Assembly: GCA_964610345.1 (NCBI GenBank)
Contig: CAZSVQ010000042.1
Coordinates: 1-5,543, forward strand
Length of the DNA stretch: 5,543 bases
Origin: HK-STAS-PATE-36 sp964610345
GTDB lineage: Bacteria; Patescibacteriota; Saccharimonadia; Saccharimonadales; JAGQNJ01
Direction: 5' to 3'
Shown one piece after another: positions 1 through 4,990 of this stretch (position 1 is its first letter; the number at the start of each line of letters is the position of its first letter). The notes under the pieces are model-generated. The model saw only the letters and a list, made by a program, of their open reading frames with translations. It did not search any database and was not told the origin of the DNA. The translations under genes and the position numbers were made by a program.

Positions 1-84
1 TTTGACACTACCTACTTTAGCGGGTTGTTCCGTTTTAGTTTAGTGAACCAAATTATTCTGACTACCACTTTGGTATTAATGAGT

Positions 85-125
85 ATACGCAGTAACTTTA
101 GTTTTAATAAAACTGGTTACTGTAT
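85..125. repeat. Imperfect inverted repeat (hairpin) downstream of the 207-aa gene
   Basis: The left arm contains AGTAAC (91-96) and AGTTTT (100-105). The right arm contains AAAACT (109-114) and GTTACT (116-121). The apical loop is AAT, with a TTT/G internal loop between the two helices. Outer pairs ATAC (85-88) with GTAT (122-125) extend the stem if G89-C90 bulge out. It lies 20 bases past the stop codon of the minus-strand gene, where a terminator would be expected. However, no T run follows it on either strand, so I call it a structured element rather than a terminator. I see no gene in the rest of bases 1-144. Confidence 0.6.
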
Positions 126-144
126 GAATAGTCACTAAAATAAT

Positions 145-768
145 TTAATATGTAAATATTTCTTTAGCCTCGTGATAGCCTAGCCTAATACTGTCAGTTA
201 CCGAGCTAAGTAGTTCATTATCAGGATGATCAAGTCCATACGGCGTGAATGACATGCCAAATGGTGCAATAACATTTGTATGGTCGCTTACACAAAACAA
301 TCCCAGGGGTACAGATAAATTTCTTGCAAAATTGCCACATTGGCGTTGAACAAACTGGCCTGTTTTTAAGTGATCTGAGTAGTTTGAAATATCTTGCCAA
401 TCAATCGGGGAAACGTCCTTACTGCCAAGCAATAGAGAGCTGATGTTTCCGTGTCCGATAGTAATGATGTCGCTGACTGTCGGGTCTTGTAGAGTAAGTT
501 CAAAATCATTTGAACTAGCGTTAAGTATTACATCTGTAGCATAATCCAAAGCAGATAACCTATCTGCTAGTGCTAAAGCTTCTTTGTAAAATACTTTTAC
601 GTCTTTTTTGCCTCTGCGGTATGATTTATCACCGACAATATCAATTACGGCAAATGAACAAAATATCGCAACTCGCCCAATATCTCTCGGTACGCTAAAA
701 AATTTTTCATGACGAAGATAATCCCACTTATCGAGTGCTTTTTTATAATTTTGTTTATCACCGGCCAT
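145..768 (-). CDS. Unrecognised 207-aa protein, possible caspase/CHAT-like fold
   Basis: I do not recognise this family with certainty. It is a soluble protein with no signal peptide or membrane segment. The visible plan is alpha/beta. A strand (GRVAIFCSFAVIDIV, about 31-45) is followed by a basic stretch (RRGKK, 51-55) and an Ala/Leu-rich helix (60-75). Then come a strand (ATDVILNA, 77-84), a strand ending in IITIGHGN (101-108) and a later strand ending in FVQRQCGN (139-146). A strand-terminal His-Gly followed about 38 residues later by a strand-terminal Cys-Gly is the arrangement seen in clan CD (caspase, CHAT) peptidases. This assignment is inference; the fold could equally be an unrelated Rossmann-like domain. 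The ATG at 768 has no Shine-Dalgarno. A TATATT box ends 8 bases upstream, so the mRNA may be leaderless or may come by read-through from ssrA. The gene lies 34 bases beyond the tmRNA 3' end on the same strand. Confidence 0.8.
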   Translation of the reverse strand: MAGDKQNYKKALDKWDYLRHEKFFSVPRDIGRVAIFCSFAVIDIVGDKSYRRGKKDVKVFYKEALALADRLSALDYATDVILNASSNDFELTLQDPTVSDIITIGHGNISSLLLGSKDVSPIDWQDISNYSDHLKTGQFVQRQCGNFARNLSVPLGLFCVSDHTNVIAPFGMSFTPYGLDHPDNELLSSVTDSIRLGYHEAKEIFTY

Positions 769-776
769 TGTATCTA

Positions 777-782
777 AATATA
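777..782 (-). promoter_or_regulatory. Possible -10 box placing a leaderless start for the 207-aa gene
   Basis: On the minus strand, TATATT sits in an AT-rich run and ends 8 bases before the ATG at 768. No Shine-Dalgarno is visible. A transcript starting 7-8 bases past this box would begin at or next to the start codon. No convincing -35 is present, because that position falls inside the tmRNA 3' end. Confidence 0.25.
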
Positions 783-802
783 TATAGCTGAATTTGAAAA
801 AT

Positions 803-1196
803 TGGTGGAGCTGCCGGGTACTGCCCCCGGGTCCGTTGGATTATCTTGATTAGTCGTCTACAGGTTTAGTCTATTTGAAAAATCTTTGACATTTTGTCTC
901 GGTAATAGACAAAAAAACAAAAAGTCGCAACTCATAAATCTTAGCTTATGTAATGAGCAGTAACATAAGAGCGTCCAGAAGATATGGCGCACATTAGCAC
1001 TATCTGGCGTCGCACTAGGTACGGTTGAGGCAATTAAGCTACAACTGGTACAGTGGCAAGCTGACGTGCACCAAGTACACGATCAACCATAGCTGTTAGT
1101 GAATTTTTTGCATCTATTCTGATGTACCTATAACGCTGATAAGCGACCTGCTGATCTAACTGATAAAGTCCGACGTCGAGCTTAAAATTCAGCCCC
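803..1196 (-). ncRNA. ssrA: tmRNA (transfer-messenger RNA), one-piece
   Basis: This RNA rescues ribosomes stalled on broken mRNAs and tags the nascent peptide for degradation, working with SmpB. On the minus strand the mature 5' end is GGGGCTG (1196-1190). It pairs with CAGCTCC (813-807) next to ACCA, closing the alanine-type acceptor stem. The 5' region has GCTCGACG, like the GATTCGACG of E. coli tmRNA. The 3' part has GACTAAACCTGTAGACG (about 872-856), close to the conserved ACTAARCNTGTAG block. A helix P2 is visible: GGACTTTATC (1171-1162) pairs with GATAATCC (845-838) around a bulge. An 8-bp hairpin, TTTTGTCT with AGACAAAA (899-892 and 914-907), lies inside. The tag reading frame starts at 1111. 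The T arm is CCGGG-GGCAGTA-CCCGG, so the loop lacks the usual TTCRANY. The order is the standard one-piece form at 394 nt, and CCA is encoded. Confidence 0.95.
1034..1111 (-). other. tmRNA proteolysis-tag reading frame (25 aa plus stop)
   Basis: The resume codon is GCA (1111-1109), preceded by ATAGAT, which matches the conserved UAG-containing block before the resume codon (UAGUC-GCA in E. coli). The frame runs 25 codons to TAA (1036-1034). The tag begins AKNSLTAM, continues VDRVLGARQLA and ends TVPVVA. E. coli uses 10 residues ending ALAA. A small hydrophobic C-terminus ending in Ala is retained, but the last three residues are VVA rather than LAA. Confidence 0.85.
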
Positions 1197-1206
1197 ATCA
1201 GATAGT

Positions 1207-1235
1207 ATTATACTGTAAATACTTAAAATTATCAA
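1207..1235 (-). promoter_or_regulatory. Sigma70-type promoter of ssrA
   Basis: On the minus strand the -35 is TTGATA (1235-1230), the spacer is exactly 17 bases and the -10 is a perfect TATAAT (1212-1207). The mature tmRNA 5' end at 1196 is 10 bases past the -10 box. This allows a short leader of a few bases to be removed, as expected for RNase P processing. This near-consensus promoter fits a highly expressed stable RNA. Confidence 0.85.
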
Positions 1236-1241
1236 TATACT
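1213..1241 (+). promoter_or_regulatory. Candidate promoter for the GH37 gene, overlapping the ssrA promoter
   Basis: A plus-strand -10-like TATACT (1236-1241) lies 17 bases from a weak -35-like CTGTAA (1213-1218). Transcription would start near 1248 and give a leader of about 23 bases that includes AAAGG (1257-1261). The -35 match is poor, so this is tentative. If real, it overlaps the divergent ssrA promoter almost completely. Confidence 0.3.
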
Positions 1242-1270
1242 TGAGCTTGGCGCCGTAAAGGCATAAACTA

Positions 1271-2548
1271 ATGAAGCAGATGTTACAAAAACCAAAAGCA
1301 CTAGTTAAAGCTGTCTTTAGTACACCTAAATTTGAGTTGACAACAGAAGATGTTAAACAAGCTAGAAAATACATTGCCGACTATTGGCAAAAATTAGAGC
1401 GTTTTCACCCTAAGGATGATGAAACTTTGTTAGGGTTACCTCGACCATATTTAGTGCCAGCCTATGAAGAGGGCCATGCTTTTGACTTTAACGAAATGTA
1501 TTACTGGGATAGTTATTTCATGGTACAGGGCATGCTTGATGTTAGCCATAAAGAGTTAGTGATGGGAATGCTGGAAAATCTGATTGCCATGCAAAAACGA
1601 TTTAAAGTTATCCCTAACGCGTCAAGAACTTATTTAATGGGGCGCTCTCAACCACCATTTTTAACTAGCTTTATATTAGACATTCACAAAACTTATAATC
1701 TTGATGCGCAATGGCTTATCGAGGCTATGAAAAGCGCCGAAAGCGAGTATGAGACAGTTTGGATGGGCGTAAAAAAACCTAATGAACGTCAAATTTATGC
1801 CGGGCTAAGCCGATATTACGATATTAATTACTTAAATGATTTAGCTGAAGCTGAAAGTGGCTGGGATATGACGCCAAGGTTTGGCCGAAAAGCCCTAAAT
1901 TATTTACCTGTAGATTTAAATTGTTTGCTTTATAAATACGAGACAGATTTTATGTCAGTCGCTAAATTAATTGGAGATTATGAGCAGGCTAAAAAGTGGG
2001 AAAAACGGGCTAGAATTAGAAAACATACTATGGATAGTTTAATGTGGAACGAAATGCGTGGTTTTTATTATGATTATGACTTTAAGCGCGAGAAGCGTGG
2101 AAGTGTTGCGTCTTTGGCGGGTTTGTTCCCGTTATGGGTAGGAATGGTTGATGATGCTAGGGCGTCAAAATTGGTTAAGGCATTACGTAAGTTTGAAGAA
2201 AAGGGTGGATTGTCTACAACTGAAGCACCAACTATTCCGATTAATCAAATTGTACCAGGCACAATGCCAACTCAGTGGGCTCACCCAAATGGTTGGGCAC
2301 CGTTACAGTTTATTGTTATTCAGGGGCTGGAGCGCTACGGGTATCATGAAGATGCCGAGCGCATTGCTTTAAAATGGCTTAAAACTAATCTTGATTGGTT
2401 CAACGAAAATGGTGTGTTTTTAGAAAAATATAATGTAGTTGACCCAAGCAAACCACCAGCTAAAGGCTTATATCCATCGCAAACTGGGTTTGGTTGGACT
2501 AACGCGGTTTTTGAACGCCTTTGCCAGGAATATATAGATGAACAATGA
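1271..2548 (+). CDS. GH37 trehalase-like glycosidase
   Basis: This is a family 37 glycoside hydrolase with an (alpha/alpha)6 barrel, 425 aa against about 550 for secreted E. coli TreA. It has no signal peptide, so it is probably cytoplasmic. Visible GH37 blocks are YYWDSYF (77-83), IPN (114-116), RSQPPF (125-130), ESGWD (195-199), QWAHPNGWAPLQ (335-346), EKY (385-387) and GFGWTN (406-411). By alignment to TreA as I remember its numbering, the catalytic acid is Asp199 and the base is Glu385. Several substrate contacts differ: the Arg of PGGRF is Asp72, the RPE loop before ESGWD is absent, QWD is QWA, and the Glu of GGEYPLQ is Leu400. Family membership is secure. Trehalose as substrate is the default guess but doubtful; another alpha-glucoside is possible. 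AAAGG (1257-1261) lies 9 bases before the ATG. The stop overlaps the next gene, which suggests an operon. Confidence 0.9.
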   Translation: MKQMLQKPKALVKAVFSTPKFELTTEDVKQARKYIADYWQKLERFHPKDDETLLGLPRPYLVPAYEEGHAFDFNEMYYWDSYFMVQGMLDVSHKELVMGMLENLIAMQKRFKVIPNASRTYLMGRSQPPFLTSFILDIHKTYNLDAQWLIEAMKSAESEYETVWMGVKKPNERQIYAGLSRYYDINYLNDLAEAESGWDMTPRFGRKALNYLPVDLNCLLYKYETDFMSVAKLIGDYEQAKKWEKRARIRKHTMDSLMWNEMRGFYYDYDFKREKRGSVASLAGLFPLWVGMVDDARASKLVKALRKFEEKGGLSTTEAPTIPINQIVPGTMPTQWAHPNGWAPLQFIVIQGLERYGYHEDAERIALKWLKTNLDWFNENGVFLEKYNVVDPSKPPAKGLYPSQTGFGWTNAVFERLCQEYIDEQ

Positions 2549-2690
2549 TTTACCTTGTAAGGATAAAATAACATTTGAAACTAAAGCGCAGGCGAATGCT
2601 GCTGGGCTATTAGCAGAGCATCAGCATGGCACAAAACTTAAAAGCTATTTATGTAAGTATTGTACAATGTGGCACCTAGCATCAAAATAA
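2538..2690 (+). CDS. Small zinc-ribbon-like protein (50 aa)
   Basis: This short gene begins with an ATG inside the end of the GH37 gene, overlapping it by 11 bases in the +1 frame. AGGAA (2526-2530) lies 7 bases upstream and supports the start. The protein has Cys7, then an Ala-rich helix with the sequence AQANAAGLLAEHQHG (17-31). It ends YLCKYCTMWHLASK (37-50). The pattern of one N-terminal Cys, an Ala-rich helix, then a Tyr-x-Cys-x2-Cys-x2-Trp-His ending is that of a widespread family of tiny bacterial and phage zinc-ribbon proteins. Cys7, Cys39, Cys42 and His46 are the likely metal ligands. Its function is not known to me; binding nucleic acid or a partner protein would be typical for such ribbons. 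The overlap suggests translation coupled to the glycosidase. Confidence 0.8.
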   Translation: MNNDLPCKDKITFETKAQANAAGLLAEHQHGTKLKSYLCKYCTMWHLASK

Positions 2691-2696
2691 GAATAG

Positions 2697-2702
2697 TATA
2701 AT
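2697..2702 (+). promoter_or_regulatory. TATAAT box just upstream of the phosphoribosyltransferase gene
   Basis: A perfect TATAAT ends 11 bases before the ATG at 2714. A transcript from it would start near 2709 and have a leader of only about 5 bases. The GGAAG at 2708-2712 is only 1 base from the ATG, too close for a normal Shine-Dalgarno. No good -35 lies 16-18 bases upstream, so this could be chance in AT-rich DNA. Confidence 0.3.
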
Positions 2703-2713
2703 GTAATGGAAGT

Positions 2714-3355
2714 ATGAGCAAAAATATAGAAAAATTAGAACAGCTTATAATGGAAGACCGGTATGTTTATGACCCTCCAAATGTTCACCATGAATTAGCT
2801 GGTGGTGGTCATGGCAGAAAGTTGGCGTTAAAAGAAATTGATGAGAGTAGTAATCTATATAGATTGATGATAAATACAGAGGTTGAATTTATTGATGACA
2901 ACTACAATCCGTTGCCAGATGTTGTAATGGGCATGGCTAATAGTGCTAATAGAATTGCTTGTGATGTTGCGGCTGAATTCGACAATGTAGTTGCTCTAAA
3001 AACACAGAAGGATGAACTTAATCGAGTAATACCAACTTATGCGGCGAGTGTAGCCCTTAAGAAATTAAAACCAAGTTTTATTTTAATAATTGAAGATGTA
3101 GGTACAACCGGAAAAACGGTTGCAAAATTTGCCGATATATTAGAAACAGAATTTAAAATACCAAAATTAGAGGTATTGTTTACATGGCAACGTCAAGCAG
3201 AGTTACCGCTTTTAGATAAAAGAAATATTCCACATAGCGCAGTTATAAAGCACCCCCTTAGGACTTATAAAGACAAAGCAGATTGCATGTCAGACCCAGA
3301 AGGTTTTTGCGCACAAGGCGTTGAACTTATATATCGAAAGAATAATTCTAGATAA
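2714..3355 (+). CDS. Class I phosphoribosyltransferase, orotate PRTase-like
   Basis: A type I phosphoribosyltransferase transfers the ribose phosphate of PRPP to a base. The PRPP-binding signature is the hydrophobic strand FILII followed by EDVGTTGKT (122-135), with the acidic pair Glu127-Asp128 and the TTGKT phosphate loop. An upstream strand, PDVVMGMANSANRIACDVA (68-86), matches the first PRTase loop region. KTQKD (96-100) resembles the Lys-x-x-Lys-Asp catalytic-loop block of orotate PRTases. The length of 213 aa is typical for OPRT. The usual His-Gly after KD is replaced by ELNR, and the first loop is MANSANR rather than a Gly-rich one, so the accepted base is uncertain. A pyrE-type role is the best guess, and base salvage is an alternative. 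It starts 23 bases after the zinc-ribbon gene and ends before an intrinsic terminator. An alternative start at Met13 (2750) has no ribosome site either. Confidence 0.82.
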   Translation: MSKNIEKLEQLIMEDRYVYDPPNVHHELAGGGHGRKLALKEIDESSNLYRLMINTEVEFIDDNYNPLPDVVMGMANSANRIACDVAAEFDNVVALKTQKDELNRVIPTYAASVALKKLKPSFILIIEDVGTTGKTVAKFADILETEFKIPKLEVLFTWQRQAELPLLDKRNIPHSAVIKHPLRTYKDKADCMSDPEGFCAQGVELIYRKNNSR

Positions 3356-3414
3356 ATATGATAAAATATTCATAATATGGGTTCGCAATCATCCAAAATA
3401 ACTCAAAAAATGAT

Positions 3415-3437
3415 GCCCCACTAGGGCTTTTCTTTTT
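3415..3437 (+). terminator. Rho-independent terminator of the GH37-ribbon-PRTase unit
   Basis: A GCCC (3415-3418) and GGGC (3424-3427) stem with loop CACTA is followed directly by TTTTCTTTTT (3428-3437). An A6 run (3405-3410) lies just upstream and can lengthen the stem against the T tract. It is 60 bases past the PRTase stop and separates that gene from metG. The stem is short but GC-only. Confidence 0.8.
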
Positions 3438-3477
3438 ATTTCTATATTTTAAAAGCAAATTTTAACAGGATATTTAT

Positions 3478-4914
3478 ATGAATTATTACATTACAACATC
3501 AATTCCATATGCCAATGGCGAGCCTCACCTCGGCCATGCTATGGAATTTATCTATGCTGATGTGTTAGCACGGACTGCTAGGCTCCGTAAAACACCAACT
3601 ATTTATACAACAGGAACAGATGAGCACGGCACAAAAATTGCCGAGAAGGCTCAAGAACTTGGCTTAACTCCCAAACAATTAGTTGACCAAAATAGTCAAA
3701 AATTTAGAGAATTACAACATGCACTTAACATTAGCAACGATCGATTTATTCGTACTACTGATGATGGTCATATCAAGCGAGCCCAAATCGCCTGGAATAA
3801 CTTAAAAGAAGATATATATAAGGGTAATTACGAAGGTTGGTATTGTGTCGGACACGAAGAGTATTTTACCGAGCAATTAGTAAAAGAAAACAACGGCACC
3901 TGCCCAGACCATGCTAAACCGTATGTCCGATTAAAGGAAGAAAATTACTTTTTTAAGCTGAGTAAATATGCTAGCAAAATTCGCGAAGCTATTGTTGCCA
4001 GAGAGTTTGAAATATTACCTGAAACTCGCCGTAACGAAATCTTAAACGTTATTAACGAAGGCTTAGAAGACATTAGCGTTTCGCGCCCTAAAGACAAGAT
4101 TGACTGGGGAATACCTGTCCCTGGTGATGATTCTCATGTGATGTATGTTTGGTTTGATGCGCTATTAAATTATATTACCGTACTTGGCTACCCTGAGCAT
4201 GAAGATTTTAAAGATTTTTGGCCAGCAAATGTGCAAATAATTGGTAAAGATATATTACGGCATCATGCTGGAGTTTGGCCGGGTATTTTGTTGGGGCTTG
4301 GCTTACCACTGCCGAAATTACTATATGTACATGGATTTATAACAGTTGATAATAAAAAAATGAGCAAGAGTCTAGGCAATTATGTAACGCCAAAAGAAGT
4401 TTTAGCTAAATATGATGCAGATGTATTCCGTTACTTTTTTATGAGACATATCCCAAGTTATGGGGATGGTGATTTTTCTTGGAAACGACTCGAAGAAGTT
4501 TACAACAATGAGCTTGCTAATGAACTCGGTAATGCTGTCCAACGTACAGCCGCCATGATTACGCGTTATGAAGAAGGGGTTTTGGGAGAAATTCCAGAAA
4601 CTGGCCACGATACTGCAACCTACACTCAAGCTTTGCAAGGGTGCCGTTTTGATAAAGCCCTAGAAGAGGTTTGGGAGCGGGTCAGGGGGCTAAATAAATA
4701 TATAGAAGAGCAAAAGCCATGGGAAATCGCTAAAACTAAAGATAAAGTACATTTACGTAATGTACTTGCCTACCAGGTGGCAAGTTTGCTCCAAATTGCC
4801 GATTTGCTAGAGCCGTTTATGCCAAGCACCGCTGTTAAAATTAGACACGTATTTGGCGAGGGAGTGATCCGCCCAATAGAAGGTACGTTATTCCCAAAGC
4901 ACATCCAAAAATAG
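3478..4914 (+). CDS. metG: Methionyl-tRNA synthetase
   Basis: This class Ia aminoacyl-tRNA synthetase charges initiator and elongator tRNA-Met in the cytoplasm. The catalytic Rossmann fold opens with YITTSIPYANGEPHLGHA (4-21), whose HLGH (17-20) is the HIGH signature. TTGTDEHGTKI (44-54), WFDALLNY (225-232) and KMSKS (294-298) follow. The zinc knuckle in the connective region is Cys123-x2-His126 with Cys142-x2-His145, where many bacterial enzymes of this form have Cys at the second position. The anticodon-binding helical domain includes NELANELGN (344-352) and KPWEIAK (413-419). At 478 aa it ends after this domain and lacks the C-terminal EMAPII/Trbp111-type tRNA-binding module found in E. 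coli and B. subtilis MetRS. AGGA (3467-3470) lies 7 bases before the ATG. It follows a terminator, so it needs its own promoter in the short AT-rich gap; I see a TATATT at 3443-3448 but no clear -35. Confidence 0.97.
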   Translation: MNYYITTSIPYANGEPHLGHAMEFIYADVLARTARLRKTPTIYTTGTDEHGTKIAEKAQELGLTPKQLVDQNSQKFRELQHALNISNDRFIRTTDDGHIKRAQIAWNNLKEDIYKGNYEGWYCVGHEEYFTEQLVKENNGTCPDHAKPYVRLKEENYFFKLSKYASKIREAIVAREFEILPETRRNEILNVINEGLEDISVSRPKDKIDWGIPVPGDDSHVMYVWFDALLNYITVLGYPEHEDFKDFWPANVQIIGKDILRHHAGVWPGILLGLGLPLPKLLYVHGFITVDNKKMSKSLGNYVTPKEVLAKYDADVFRYFFMRHIPSYGDGDFSWKRLEEVYNNELANELGNAVQRTAAMITRYEEGVLGEIPETGHDTATYTQALQGCRFDKALEEVWERVRGLNKYIEEQKPWEIAKTKDKVHLRNVLAYQVASLLQIADLLEPFMPSTAVKIRHVFGEGVIRPIEGTLFPKHIQK

Positions 4915-4936
4915 TTGTTTAAGTTGCAAAAAATCA

Positions 4937-4964
4937 TTTCAAAAATAACCACAACTACTATACA
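4937..4964 (+). promoter_or_regulatory. Weak candidate promoter for the surface-protein gene
   Basis: A TTTCAA (4937-4942), 16-base spacer and TATACA (4959-4964) give a poor but possible sigma70 pattern between metG and the surface-protein gene. No intrinsic terminator is visible after metG, so read-through is the alternative. Confidence 0.2.
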
Positions 4965-4981
4965 ATTAATACTAATTAATT
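4964..4981. repeat. AT-only inverted repeat before the surface-protein gene
   Basis: AATTAAT (4964-4970) and ATTAATT (4975-4981) are perfect 7-base inverted arms around ACTA. The repeat sits directly after the candidate -10 box and 9 bases before the GTG start, where an operator would act. Such repeats also arise by chance in AT-rich DNA. Confidence 0.35.
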
Positions 4982-4990
4982 GAGTAGGTT

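Noticed and set aside
47..74. ACCAAA / TTTGGT inverted repeat near the left edge
   Set aside because: The arms are only six bases with a 16-base loop in AT-rich DNA, which is within chance expectation.
796..830. Terminator formed by the tmRNA T arm plus the ATTTTT after CCA
   Set aside because: The stem belongs to the tRNA-like fold and the T run is only five bases and not adjacent to it. I could not support a terminator directly after ssrA.
803..1196. Two-piece (permuted) tmRNA
   Set aside because: The unusual T loop resembles that class, but the 5' GGGGCTG and the 3' CCA are in normal one-piece order with the tag frame between them.
2148..2372. 74-aa plus-strand open frame inside the glycosidase gene
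   Set aside because: It lies wholly within a well-supported GH37 gene in another frame, with no ribosome site or recognisable motif.
2344..2574. 76-aa minus-strand open frame over the end of the glycosidase gene
   Set aside because: It is antisense to conserved GH37 motifs (EKY, GFGWTN) and to the zinc-ribbon start, and has no protein-like features of its own.
4402..4638. 78-aa minus-strand open frame inside metG
   Set aside because: It is a shadow of the conserved MetRS helical domain on the opposite strand.
4770..4952. 60-aa minus-strand open frame over the metG 3' end
   Set aside because: It is antisense to the end of metG and has no support beyond being open.
4912..4957. TAGTTGT and ACAACTA inverted repeat after metG as a terminator
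   Set aside because: The 7-base arms are more than 30 bases apart, are not GC-rich, and are not followed by a T run.
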